Assembly: GCF_900110065.1 (NCBI RefSeq)
Contig: NZ_FOCI01000015.1
Coordinates: 1-64,000, forward strand
Origin: Loktanella fryxellensis
GTDB taxonomy: Bacteria > Pseudomonadota > Alphaproteobacteria > Rhodobacterales > Rhodobacteraceae
Reading direction: 5' to 3'
Length of the DNA stretch: 64,000 bases
Part shown: positions 25,811 through 33,934 of the stretch, in pieces
Layout: each line of letters opens with the position of its first letter
Numbering within the stretch: the stretch's first letter is position 1
Notes under the pieces: model-generated
What the model saw: the letters and a program-made list of their open reading frames with translations, nothing else
Database searches by the model: none
What the model was told of the DNA's origin: nothing
Made by a program: the position numbers and the translations under genes

Positions 25811-26120
25811 GGGCGTGAGCTCCTGCTGCGATGCGTTGCAGGAGTCTTACCCAGCGAACCGGGACCAAATTAAGGAATGCGAAGGACTTTCGGCCGGTCC
25901 GGTGCCGTGGACGGACCGGGGCGGTACGGGCAGGAATGCCAGGAAATACAGCACTTTGGGATTCGAGGGGCGCCGATTGTGGCCGGATTGCGGCACAAAA
26001 GTGGCTCTCTTGTGGCGGACCTGTGTCGTGTGTGACACCGAATCGACCCAAAGCATCATCCCTTGTGACGAGGTCTCCTTCATCCGGTCGGGCCACCCCC
26101 CGCCGGGGGGGGGCGGGCCA
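25811..26120. other. Intergenic region between LuxR gene and pobA
   Basis: No supported gene. It contains the LuxR-gene leader hairpin (25820-25844) and, next to the pobA stop, a run of C then G (26095-26113) that can fold into a GC stem but has no T-tract. The short frames crossing it show no family similarity and no ribosome binding site. Confidence 0.5.
25820..25844 (-). promoter_or_regulatory. Hairpin sequestering the ribosome binding site of the LuxR gene
   Basis: CTCCTGC and GCAGGAG (7 bp, 11-base loop) pair in the transcript, and the 3' arm contains the AGGAG located nine bases before the ATG at 25810. Pairing would hide the site. Confidence 0.5.
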
Positions 26121-27290
26121 TCAGTACGGCAGGCCTACATAGTTTTCGGCCAAATTGGCCTGCGCTGTGGACGATCCCTGCAGGTGTCGCAGTTCCGCAT
26201 CCTGGATCGCCTGATCGAATGGCGTCTGGCCCGGAAAACGGTGCATCGTCGTGGTGAACCACCAGCTGAACCGGATCGCGTTCCAGACCCGCCGCAGCGC
26301 TGTGGCTGAGTAGGCATCAAGGCCAGCGTCGGAGCCGTCCGCATAATGCGCAACAAGGCCCGCGTGCAGATAGTGCACGTCCGACAGCGCAAGGTTCAGC
26401 CCCTTGGCCCCGGTCGGCGGCACGATGTGGGCCGCGTCGCCGACCAGGAACAGCCGCCCCCAGCGCATCGGGTCGGCGACGTAGGACCGGAGCGGCGCAA
26501 TGGACTTCTCGATGCTGGGCCCGGTGATCAGCGTGTCGGCGGCATCAAGGGGCAACCTGCGGCGCAACTCGTCCCAAAATGCGGCGTCCGTCCATTTGTC
26601 GAGCGGATCGTCCACCGGGGCCTGGATGTAGTAACGCGACAGGTTCGCGTTGCGCATGGACGCCAGCGCGAAGCCGCGCGGGTGGTTGGCGTAGATCAGC
26701 TCGTGGCTGACCGGTGGCGTTTCCGACAGCACACCCAGCCAGCCGAACGGATAGACACGCTCATACTCGGTCAGGACGTCCTTTGGGATCGCCTGCCGCG
26801 AGGGGCCGTGGAACCCGTCGCAGCCCGCGACGAAGTCGCAGTCGATCCGGTGTCCGGTGCCGTCCAACGTGTAGGTGACGAAGGGTGCCGTGGTGTCCAG
26901 ATCGTGCAAGGCGGTGCCCGCCACGCCGTGGATCACGGTGCCACCGGCCCTGTCGCGGGCGTCGTAGAGGTCGCGCGTCACCTCGGTCTGGCCATAAACC
27001 ATGACCCGCTTGCCGATCAGCGCGTCGAAGTCGATGCGGAACCCTTCGTTCTGCACCGCCAGATAGGTGCCCGTGTGCGGCAACCCTTCCGCATGGGCGC
27101 GTTCGGCGACGCCGGCCCGTTCCAGCAACCCGACCGAGCCATATTCCAGCACGCCCGCGCGGATCCGCGACAGCACGCGGTCGCGCGACTGGCGTTCCAG
27201 CACGACCGAGGCGATGCCCGCCCGGTCCAGCAGTTGCGACAGAAGCAGTCCCGACGGGCCGCCGCCGATGATGCAGACCTGCGTGCGCAT
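26121..27290 (-). CDS. pobA: 4-hydroxybenzoate 3-monooxygenase
   Basis: 389 residues, the family's usual length. It is an FAD-dependent hydroxylase converting 4-hydroxybenzoate to protocatechuate with NADPH and oxygen. The N-terminal dinucleotide motif is IIGGGPSGLL, then LSRIRAGVLEYGSVGLLERAG, typical of PobA. The mid-protein DG motif is AGCDGFHGPSR, and the FAD ribose motif is FLVGDAAHIVPPTGAKGLNL. AAAGGACA precedes the ATG. It is divergent from an AraC regulator gene. No pca (protocatechuate) genes are in the window. Confidence 0.95.
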   Translation of the reverse strand: MRTQVCIIGGGPSGLLLSQLLDRAGIASVVLERQSRDRVLSRIRAGVLEYGSVGLLERAGVAERAHAEGLPHTGTYLAVQNEGFRIDFDALIGKRVMVYGQTEVTRDLYDARDRAGGTVIHGVAGTALHDLDTTAPFVTYTLDGTGHRIDCDFVAGCDGFHGPSRQAIPKDVLTEYERVYPFGWLGVLSETPPVSHELIYANHPRGFALASMRNANLSRYYIQAPVDDPLDKWTDAAFWDELRRRLPLDAADTLITGPSIEKSIAPLRSYVADPMRWGRLFLVGDAAHIVPPTGAKGLNLALSDVHYLHAGLVAHYADGSDAGLDAYSATALRRVWNAIRFSWWFTTTMHRFPGQTPFDQAIQDAELRHLQGSSTAQANLAENYVGLPY

Positions 27291-27321
27291 GGCTGTCCTT
27301 TCCCTTGGCGTTTTTGCGAGG

Positions 27322-28212
27322 ATGGATCAGGATGATGTGCGAAACAGGCAGAATCGGAGCGGGAAGCTGGACGATCCAACCAACGCGGGTGGTGATGCGA
27401 CAGCACCCAGCAGCCCCGCCTTCGCCCTGTTCGGCGAAGGCCGGATCTTTCCCGACGTGCTGCACTGCGAAGCGATCACGGACCGCGCGCCGCGTCACGG
27501 CTGGAAAATCGCGCGCCACAGGCACCCCGACCTGCATCAGTTCTTTCACGTGGCGACAGGCCACGTCACCCTGCGTCTGGCGGATGGCGACCGCGTGCTG
27601 ACGCCCCCGGTCGCCCTGTCCGTGCCCGCGCAGCTGGTGCATGGGTTCACCTTTGAGCGCGGCACCGAGGGGCACGTCGTGACGGTCCCGGTGGCGGTGT
27701 TGGCCGCGCTGGCCGGGCAGGGGCTGGACCGTCTGGCCGTGACGGTGCCCACGCCGCGCGTGACCGCGCTGTTTGCGGCCATCGCCAGCCGCCACGCCGA
27801 TGCGGACGGGCTCCGCGATCTGGCGCTGCGGGCGCTGGTGCTGGCGCTGGGCTGCGATCTGGCCGCAGATGCGCCGCCGGGCCACGACGCAGCGGCGCAG
27901 CTGTTCGCCCGGTTCACCGCGCTGGTGCGGGAGCATGCGGTGCAGGGCTGGGGCGTGGCGGAATATGCGCGCCATCTGGGCACGTCCGCCACGCAGCTCA
28001 ACCGGGTGGTGCGGACGCAGGCGGATCTGTCGGTGATGGGGGCGGTGCGTGCGCATCTGCTGGGCGAGGCGGCACGCAGGCTGGCCTATACGCGACAGCC
28101 GGTCACGGCAATTGCCTATGATCTGGGGTTCTCGGACCCGGCCTATTTCGCGCGGGTGTTCGCCAAGGGGATGGGCGTGTCGCCGCGCGGATATCGGCAG
28201 CGGTTCGGCTGA
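27322..28212 (+). CDS. pobR: AraC-family regulator, probably PobR
   Basis: About 296 residues. An N-terminal cupin-like sensing region (HRHPDLHQFFHVATGHVTLR) precedes a C-terminal AraC/XylS DNA-binding domain with two helix-turn-helices. The second contains RRLAYTRQPVTAIAYDLGFS followed by DPAYFARVFAKGMGVSPRGY, the family signature. It is divergent from pobA by about 30 bp with the start used here, matching the PobR-pobA arrangement in which 4-hydroxybenzoate induces pobA. The start is uncertain: ATG 27322 gives a non-conserved ~35-residue lead, so a later start such as GTG 27337 is possible and would leave a longer control region. Confidence 0.82.
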   Translation: MDQDDVRNRQNRSGKLDDPTNAGGDATAPSSPAFALFGEGRIFPDVLHCEAITDRAPRHGWKIARHRHPDLHQFFHVATGHVTLRLADGDRVLTPPVALSVPAQLVHGFTFERGTEGHVVTVPVAVLAALAGQGLDRLAVTVPTPRVTALFAAIASRHADADGLRDLALRALVLALGCDLAADAPPGHDAAAQLFARFTALVREHAVQGWGVAEYARHLGTSATQLNRVVRTQADLSVMGAVRAHLLGEAARRLAYTRQPVTAIAYDLGFSDPAYFARVFAKGMGVSPRGYRQRFG

Positions 28213-28224
28213 GGCGGACGACGG

Positions 28225-28270
28225 CCGGGGCCAGCCCCGGACCCCGGGATATTTGCGACCAGAAGAAGGG
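28225..28270 (-). repeat. Interspersed palindromic repeat, copy B (inverted)
   Basis: Reverse complement carries TTCTTCTGGTCGCAAATATC, then CCGGGG, then a stem CCGGGG/CCCCGG with loop CTGG, matching copy A at 4010-4055. It lies between the convergent pobR-like and frcA genes and could act as a terminator there. Confidence 0.7.
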
Positions 28271-28332
28271 CTGGACGGGTCTGGACGTAGGGCGGAAGGC
28301 GACGCGGACCGGGTGGTCGCGCCGCCTGCGTC

Positions 28333-29109
28333 TCAGGCCATTTCGGGATCGGGTTCGGGCACTTTGGCGCCGGTCATGTAGCCCACTGCGTCGGACATGC
28401 TGTGCTTCTTGGGGTCGATGACGCACAGCCGCTTGCCCAGACGGTGGACGTGGATGCGGTCCGCGACTTCGAACACGTGGGGCATGTTGTGGCTGATCAG
28501 GATGATCGGCACGCCCCGCGACCGCACGTCCTGGATCAGTTCCAGCACCTTGCGGCTTTCCTTGACGCCCAGGGCGGCGGTCGGTTCGTCCAGGATGATG
28601 ACCTTGGACCCGAAGGCCGCCGCACGGGCCACGGCGACGCCCTGACGCTGGCCGCCGGACAGGGTTTCCACCGCTTGGTTGATGTTCTGGATTGTCATCA
28701 GGCCGAGTTCCGTCAGCTTGTCGCGGGCGAACTTTTCCATCGCGGCGCGGTCGAGCTGGCGCAGCCACTTGCCCCTGAACCCCGGCTTGCGCAGCTCTCG
28801 CCCCATGAACATGTTGTCGGCGATCGACAGGGCGGGGGACATGGCGAGGGTCTGGTAGACCGTTTCGATCCCCGCATCCCGTGCTTCGATCGGCGACTTG
28901 AAGGCGATCTGCTTGCCATCGAGGTAGATCTCGCCCTCGTCCGGGATCACGGCGCCCGAGACGGCCTTGATCAGGGACGACTTGCCCGCGCCGTTGTCGC
29001 CGATCACGGCGAGGATCTCGCCGGGGTAGAGGTCGAAGTCGCAATGATCCAGTGCTGTGACCTTGCCGTAACGCTTGACCAGATTGCGGCCCTTCAGGAT
29101 GGGTTCCAT
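28333..29109 (-). CDS. frcA: Sugar ABC transporter ATP-binding protein FrcA
   Basis: 258 residues, a single-domain ATPase, unlike the duplicated RbsA/XylG form. Walker A is GDNGAGKSS, the signature is LSGGQRQGVAVARAAAFGSK, Walker B is VIILDEPTAALGV, and the switch region is ILISHNMPHVFEVADR. The single-domain form and high similarity in order and character to Sinorhizobium FrcBCA support fructose (or related monosaccharide) import. The ATG overlaps the frcC stop by one base. Confidence 0.88.
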   Translation of the reverse strand: MEPILKGRNLVKRYGKVTALDHCDFDLYPGEILAVIGDNGAGKSSLIKAVSGAVIPDEGEIYLDGKQIAFKSPIEARDAGIETVYQTLAMSPALSIADNMFMGRELRKPGFRGKWLRQLDRAAMEKFARDKLTELGLMTIQNINQAVETLSGGQRQGVAVARAAAFGSKVIILDEPTAALGVKESRKVLELIQDVRSRGVPIILISHNMPHVFEVADRIHVHRLGKRLCVIDPKKHSMSDAVGYMTGAKVPEPDPEMA

Positions 29110-30197
29110 TATGCAGACACCTTTCTGATCCACTGGTCCACGGCGACGGCGGCGATGATGAGTGCGCCGATGAAGAGGTAGGTCCACTGCGCGTCGGCCC
29201 CGGCCAGCCGCAGACCCAGCGTGAACACGCCCACGATCATCGCACCGAAAAGTGCCCCCATGATCGACCCGCGTCCGCCGAACAGCGAGATGCCACCGAT
29301 CACCACGGCGGTGATGGACTGGATGTTCGCTTCTTGCCCCGAGGTCGGAGAGACGGACCCGATGCGCCCGATCAGGGCCCAGCCCGCAAAGGCGCAGATC
29401 AGGCCGGTCAGCGCATAGACCGCGATCAGCACCCGGTCCACGTTCACGCCCGACAGCTTTGCCGCCTCTGGGTCGTCACCCACTGCATAGATGTGGCGGC
29501 CAAAGGCGGTCTGCCGCAGCACGTAGGCCAGCACCGCGACCAGCACGAGCATGAAGATCACGCCCACGGTCAGCGTGGCCCCGCCTTGCCCCGCCTCGTC
29601 TGCGCCGATCTTGAACGTGGTGCCAAAGACCTGCAGCAGGGGCGCGTTGTCGCGGATGTCCTGACTGCGGATGGTCTCGTTCGCGGAATAGAGGAAGTTG
29701 GCGGCAAGGATGATCTGCCACGTGCCCAGCGTGACGATGAAGGGCGGCAGCTTCATCTTGGCGACAAGCCAGCCGTTCACGGCGCCCAGCGCCGTGCCGA
29801 CGATCAGACCGCAAGCGACCGATACTTCGACGGGGATGCCATAGCGGAACGTGAACTGGCCCATGACGACCGACGACATGACCATGATCGCGCCGACCGA
29901 CAGGTCGATACCCGCGGTCAGGATGATCAGCGACTGTGCTGCGGCCACGATGCCGACCAGCTGCACCTGTTGCAGCACGAGTGTCATCGACGAGGCGGAA
30001 AAGAACTTTTCCCCCAGAAGCGCGCCGAACACGCCGATCGACAGCACCAGCACGATCAGCGGCACCAGCGAGGGTGTCACGTGCAGCGCGTGCTGCAGCT
30101 TCTTGACGAAGCCTTTGTGATCGTCGTGGAACTCTGCAATCGCCTCCTCGCGCTTGACCTTCACGACGGATTCGAAATCGTCTGACTGCGATGTCAT
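29109..30197 (-). CDS. frcC: Sugar ABC transporter permease FrcC
   Basis: 362 residues, RbsC-type inner-membrane permease with eight to ten helices. Conserved segments are SLIILTAGIDLSVGAIMVMS, LPPFIVTLGTWQI and GGISLFGGRGSIMGALFGAM. A cytoplasmic N-terminal extension of about 45 residues precedes the first helix, as in FrcC. The ATG at 30197 follows a GAGGGGG ribosome binding site; the frame also opens at 30215. It works with FrcB and FrcA. Confidence 0.9.
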   Translation of the reverse strand: MTSQSDDFESVVKVKREEAIAEFHDDHKGFVKKLQHALHVTPSLVPLIVLVLSIGVFGALLGEKFFSASSMTLVLQQVQLVGIVAAAQSLIILTAGIDLSVGAIMVMSSVVMGQFTFRYGIPVEVSVACGLIVGTALGAVNGWLVAKMKLPPFIVTLGTWQIILAANFLYSANETIRSQDIRDNAPLLQVFGTTFKIGADEAGQGGATLTVGVIFMLVLVAVLAYVLRQTAFGRHIYAVGDDPEAAKLSGVNVDRVLIAVYALTGLICAFAGWALIGRIGSVSPTSGQEANIQSITAVVIGGISLFGGRGSIMGALFGAMIVGVFTLGLRLAGADAQWTYLFIGALIIAAVAVDQWIRKVSA

Positions 30198-30270
30198 CGC
30201 ACGCCCCCTCCCCATACATGTTGTGATGTGGTGCCGGTCACGGCATCACATGCCCCCCCGGACTTCTTGC

Positions 30271-30300
30271 CAAGGGGGCCGGGCGTGCCCGCCCCCCTTG
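30271..30300 (-). promoter_or_regulatory. Intercistronic stem-loop frcB-frcC
   Basis: A 14-position stem with one mismatch (30271-30284 with 30287-30300), in the 135-bp gap after frcB. It probably protects frcB mRNA or attenuates frcCA. Confidence 0.55.
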
Positions 30301-30332
30301 TCGTCGCTGGTGCCGTTACCGGCCGGGCTGGT

Positions 30333-31355
30333 TCAGCCCCAGCAGAGATCCGTGCCTTCAGCAGACGTGATCGACTCGACGCCGTCAACCGGCGCGTCGG
30401 TGATCAGCTTGACCCCGGTGTCGAAGAAGTCCTTGCCTTCGGTAGGCTGGGGCAGGGTGCCGTCGGCGGCGAAGGCTGCGATCGCCTGCACGCCCAGACG
30501 GGCCATTTCCAGCGGATACTGCTGGCTGGTGGCACCGATCACGCCTTCGGCGACGTTCTGCACGCCGGGGCAGCCGCCATCGACGCTGACGATCAGCACG
30601 TCGTTTTCACGACCCACGGCGCGCAGCGCCTCGTAGGCACCGGCAGCGGCGGGTTCGTTGATCGTGTAGACCACGTTGATCTCGGGATCGACGGCCAGCA
30701 GGTTTTCCATGGCGGTGCGGCCGCCTTCTTCGTTGCCCGAGGTCACGTCGTTGCCGACGATGCGGGGATCTTCCTCGTCACCGATCACGTTGGCATCGCC
30801 CAGTTCGATGCCGAAGCCCTGCAGGAAGCCTTGGTCGCGCAGCACGTCGACGGTCGGCTGGCTGACGGCCAGGTCGAGCATCGCGATCTTGGCGTTGGCG
30901 GCGTCATCACCCAGCGTACCGGCGGCCCACTGACCGATCAGCAGACCGGCGGCGAAGTTGTCGGTGGCAAAGGTCGCGTCGGCGGCATCGGCTGGGGTCA
31001 GCGGCGTGTCCAGCGCGATGACCAGAATGCCGGCGTCGCGGGCCTTCTGGACCGAATCGACGATGGCAGAGGTGTCGGACGCGGCGATCAGGATGCCCTT
31101 GGCGCCGTCGGCGATGCAGGTTTCGATGGCGGCGACCTGGGTTTCGTTGTCACCGTCCACGGTGCCGGCGAATGAATTCAGGGTCATGCCCAGCTCTTCG
31201 GCTGCGGCTTCGGCGCCTTCCTTCATCTTGACGAAGAAGGGGTTCGTGTCGGTCTTGGTGATCAGGCATGTGGTCATGCCCTCGGCGGACTGCGCACTGG
31301 CGGCGCCGGTCATCGCGATCAGCGCAAGCGCTGTTCCTGCAAGCAATTTCTTCAT
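30333..31355 (-). CDS. frcB: Sugar ABC transporter substrate-binding protein FrcB
   Basis: 340 residues, periplasmic. The signal peptide is [22 protein letters not shown]. The mature protein starts with [20 protein letters not shown] and contains [60 protein letters not shown] and a C-terminal Cys-Trp-Gly. This pattern closely matches what I know of the fructose-binding FrcB of Sinorhizobium meliloti. The start follows GGGAGGCTACC. It is first in the frcBCA transcript and divergent from the ROK regulator. Confidence 0.92.
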   Translation of the reverse strand: MKKLLAGTALALIAMTGAASAQSAEGMTTCLITKTDTNPFFVKMKEGAEAAAEELGMTLNSFAGTVDGDNETQVAAIETCIADGAKGILIAASDTSAIVDSVQKARDAGILVIALDTPLTPADAADATFATDNFAAGLLIGQWAAGTLGDDAANAKIAMLDLAVSQPTVDVLRDQGFLQGFGIELGDANVIGDEEDPRIVGNDVTSGNEEGGRTAMENLLAVDPEINVVYTINEPAAAGAYEALRAVGRENDVLIVSVDGGCPGVQNVAEGVIGATSQQYPLEMARLGVQAIAAFAADGTLPQPTEGKDFFDTGVKLITDAPVDGVESITSAEGTDLCWG

Positions 31356-31426
31356 GGTAGCCTCCCAAATGTGGTAGGCGGTGTGACCGCCCTTGCCCCG
31401 CACCCTCCCGGCCGGGGACTGAATGC

Positions 31427-31455
31427 GTTAAACATGATTCGCGACCTTGCGTCAA
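31427..31455 (-). promoter_or_regulatory. Promoter of frcBCA
   Basis: On the minus strand TTGACG (31450-31455) and TTTAAC (31427-31432) are spaced by 17 bp, giving a transcript start about 65 bp before frcB. The candidate operator sits just upstream of the -35. Confidence 0.6.
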
Positions 31456-31461
31456 TAAATA

Positions 31462-31478
31462 AATAAACTTGATTTATT
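31462..31478. promoter_or_regulatory. Candidate operator of the ROK regulator (AT-rich palindrome)
   Basis: AATAAA-N5-TTTATT within a strikingly AT-rich 30-bp island between divergent frcB and the ROK gene. It lies 39 bp before the regulator start and seven bases upstream of the frcB -35. Confidence 0.55.
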
Positions 31479-31516
31479 AATCAGTGCGCGCGAATGTAAG
31501 TCCGGGAGGACGTAAC

Positions 31517-32713
31517 ATGACAGATCCTGAGGTACGCGATCCCGGCTCCGGCCGCAATCAGCAGACGTTGCGCGACCACAACGAACGCCTGATCCTGACG
31601 ACCCTGCTGCGCCACGGCGCACTGGCGGGGAGCGACATCGCGCGGCGCACGGGGCTGTCGCCGCAGACGGTGTCGGTCATCATGCGCGGGCTGGAACAGG
31701 ACGGGCTGCTGCACCGGGGCGATCCGCAGCGGGGGCGCGTGGGCAAGCCGTCGATCCCCATGCAACTGGCGCCGCAGGGCGCCTATGCGGTCGGGTTGAA
31801 GATCGGGCGGCGCAGCGCCGATCTGGTGCTGACCGACATGATCGGCGGGCTGATCGCGGAACGCACGCTGACCTATGCCTATCCGATGCCGCAACCGATC
31901 GTGCAGTTTCTGGCCGACGGACTGGCGGCCTTTGCGGTGGGTCTGGGACCTGCCGCCGCCGACCGGATCGCCGGCATCGGCATCGCCAGCCCGTCAGAAA
32001 TCTGGAGCTGGTCCGAGACGGTCGGCGCCCCCGCCCATGATCTGGACGCCTGGCAGGAGTTCGATTTCGCCCGCGCGATCACGGATTTCTCCTCGTTGCC
32101 GGTGTTTCTGGAAAACGACGCCACGGCGGCCAGCCGGGCCGAGCATACCTATGGCGGCGGGCGCAACTGGCGCGACTATGCTTATTTCTTCGTGGGTTCG
32201 TTCATCGGTGGCGGTGTGATCCTGAACCATTCGGTGTTCGACGGGCCGACCGGCAATGCGGGGGCATTCGGATCCTTGCCGATGCGGAGGCGGGACGGGC
32301 GCGACATCCAGCTGATCGACGTGGCATCCCTGCATCTGCTGGAAACCGCGGTGCGTCAGGCGGGGCGCGATCCGTCGGTGCTGTGGACGCCGCCACAGGA
32401 CTGGTCCGGCATCGAGGATCTGGTGGCCGGTTGGATCGACACCACGGCAGAGCAACTGGCGCTGGCGTCGCTGACGGTCTGCGCGGTGATCGATTTCGAG
32501 GCGGTGGTGATCGACGGCGGCTTCCCGGCGGATGTGCGCGACCGGCTCGTCGCCAGCACGGCGGACAAGCTGTCGCGGCTGGATCTGCGCGGCCTGACCT
32601 GCCCCGCGGTCGTGGCGGGCAGCATCGGGCCGAACGCCCGTGCGCTGGGGGCGGCAGCCACGCCGATCCTGTCGCAGTTCTTTCTGAACACCCACGCGGA
32701 ACAGGGCAGCTAG
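31517..32713 (+). CDS. ROK-family transcriptional regulator (FrcR-like)
   Basis: 398 residues. The N-terminal winged helix-turn-helix is at about 20-75 (AGSDIARRTGLSPQTVSVIM, then a GRVGKPS wing). The ROK sugar-binding domain follows, with GIGIASPSEIWSW, LENDATAASRAEHTYG, VGSFIGGGVILNHSVFDGPT and GNAGAFGSLP. The usual Cys-rich zinc motif of ROK proteins (Cys-x-Cys-Gly-x2-Gly-Cys) is absent; the region reads MRRRDGRDIQLIDVASLHLL. The start follows GGGAGGACGTAAC. Its divergent position indicates control of frcBCA by sugar. Confidence 0.85.
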   Translation: MTDPEVRDPGSGRNQQTLRDHNERLILTTLLRHGALAGSDIARRTGLSPQTVSVIMRGLEQDGLLHRGDPQRGRVGKPSIPMQLAPQGAYAVGLKIGRRSADLVLTDMIGGLIAERTLTYAYPMPQPIVQFLADGLAAFAVGLGPAAADRIAGIGIASPSEIWSWSETVGAPAHDLDAWQEFDFARAITDFSSLPVFLENDATAASRAEHTYGGGRNWRDYAYFFVGSFIGGGVILNHSVFDGPTGNAGAFGSLPMRRRDGRDIQLIDVASLHLLETAVRQAGRDPSVLWTPPQDWSGIEDLVAGWIDTTAEQLALASLTVCAVIDFEAVVIDGGFPADVRDRLVASTADKLSRLDLRGLTCPAVVAGSIGPNARALGAAATPILSQFFLNTHAEQGS

Positions 32714-32740
32714 GCCAAGAGACCCTCAGCGCAGACACTT

Positions 32741-33817
32741 TCAGACCGGGCGCCGCCGCCCCATGTCGGCGTGAAGCACCGCCGCCTCGCCACGGGTCAG
32801 CAAGCGGCGGGCATGCGTGCCGTAAGCCCCGATGTCGTCGCGCAGGACGGGCATGCGACTGAACAACCGGTCGCGGTCCTCCGATGCCAGCGCATCGAGG
32901 GCCGCTGCCGCGGGGTGGAAGCTTTCGGTGGCGACGGCGTTGGCGAAGACAATCTGGTGACGCGGCAGCATCAGGTGGATGTAGGTCACGTCGCGGCGAC
33001 TGCGGTCGCGCAGGATGTGGCGGTCGTCCACAAGGTCGCGGGCGGCGACCAGCACCTCTGCCGTGTTGAACAGCGCAGCGGCGCGTGCGCCACGCAGCAC
33101 GACGCGGTGGTCCGGCGAGACCAGCAGACCGGCGTCCGGCACGTCGCGGTCCAGCGCACCCTTCCGCAGACGGACGGGGGCCAGGTCCGGCGTCGCCATG
33201 ATCCGGGCCGCGCTGACGCGGCGGCGCCCGATCCACAGCACCTCGGCGGGGCCGTCGTCCTGCGTCTGCACGCGGCACCCCTCATGCAGGCTGGCGACAT
33301 CGCGCGGCCCTTCCGGCGTCAGGATCATCGTGCCGGGTGTAAAGCAGATGACGCCGCCGCGCGCCGTGGTCGTCCGTGTCGTGCGATCTGATTCGAGGCC
33401 GTGGCGCATGACCCACAGGTCGGTACGCCGCGGCGGTGCACCGTCCACGAACAGCGCAAGCGGGCCGTGCCCGCCGTCGCGCAGGATCACCGCGACCTCC
33501 CACGTGCCGCGCCCGTCGGTGACGGTGAAGCTGTGGTCGAACAGCGGGTCGGTGGCTGGGGTCCGCGCCACGCGCCGCGCGCCGCGCGCACCGCCGATCA
33601 GCCGCCGGACGCTGCCGCCGGCACGTCGCCGCAGGTCCAGCGCCGCGCGGGACGGTCCCAGCGTCAGCACGCTGCCCGGCCCATCGACGCGCACCAGCGG
33701 GCCGTCCCACGACCATGTGCTGCCGATCCGCACCTGACCCGGCGATGTCGCCCAGCCGCCATCCAGCTCCGTCTGCGACCACGCAACGACGAACGTGCCG
33801 GTGAAACCGGTTGTCAT
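32741..33817 (-). CDS. Hint-domain protein of unknown function
   Basis: 358 residues. Residues 1-150 form an uncharacterised N-terminal region rich in short strands (TWSWDGPLVRVDGPGSVLTL). The Hint (hedgehog/intein) module begins at Cys158 in GVICFTPGTMILTPEGPRDV, followed by PAEVLWIGRRRVSA, VSPDHRVVL (the conserved block-B-like His) and TYIHLMLPRHQIVFAN. The typical splicing C-terminal His-Asn is not evident. Proteins of this type are frequent in Rhodobacterales, and several are exported. The role is unknown; self-cleavage at Cys158 is possible but unproven. Confidence 0.8.
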   Translation of the reverse strand: MTTGFTGTFVVAWSQTELDGGWATSPGQVRIGSTWSWDGPLVRVDGPGSVLTLGPSRAALDLRRRAGGSVRRLIGGARGARRVARTPATDPLFDHSFTVTDGRGTWEVAVILRDGGHGPLALFVDGAPPRRTDLWVMRHGLESDRTTRTTTARGGVICFTPGTMILTPEGPRDVASLHEGCRVQTQDDGPAEVLWIGRRRVSAARIMATPDLAPVRLRKGALDRDVPDAGLLVSPDHRVVLRGARAAALFNTAEVLVAARDLVDDRHILRDRSRRDVTYIHLMLPRHQIVFANAVATESFHPAAAALDALASEDRDRLFSRMPVLRDDIGAYGTHARRLLTRGEAAVLHADMGRRRPV

Positions 33818-33934
33818 GAGTGTTGCCCTTGCCTCTGTCGTCCCACGTCGTTGATCGCGCGGAATCGATGCGCTCAGCGTAGCAAGGCAGGCAGCCCAGC
33901 GGCAAGCGCGCGCCGCAACCGTCGGCGGTTTTGG

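Noticed and set aside
26091-26119. Terminator after pobA
   Set aside because: There is a C-run followed by a G-run, but pairing can slip and there is no T-tract. Too ambiguous to list as a terminator.
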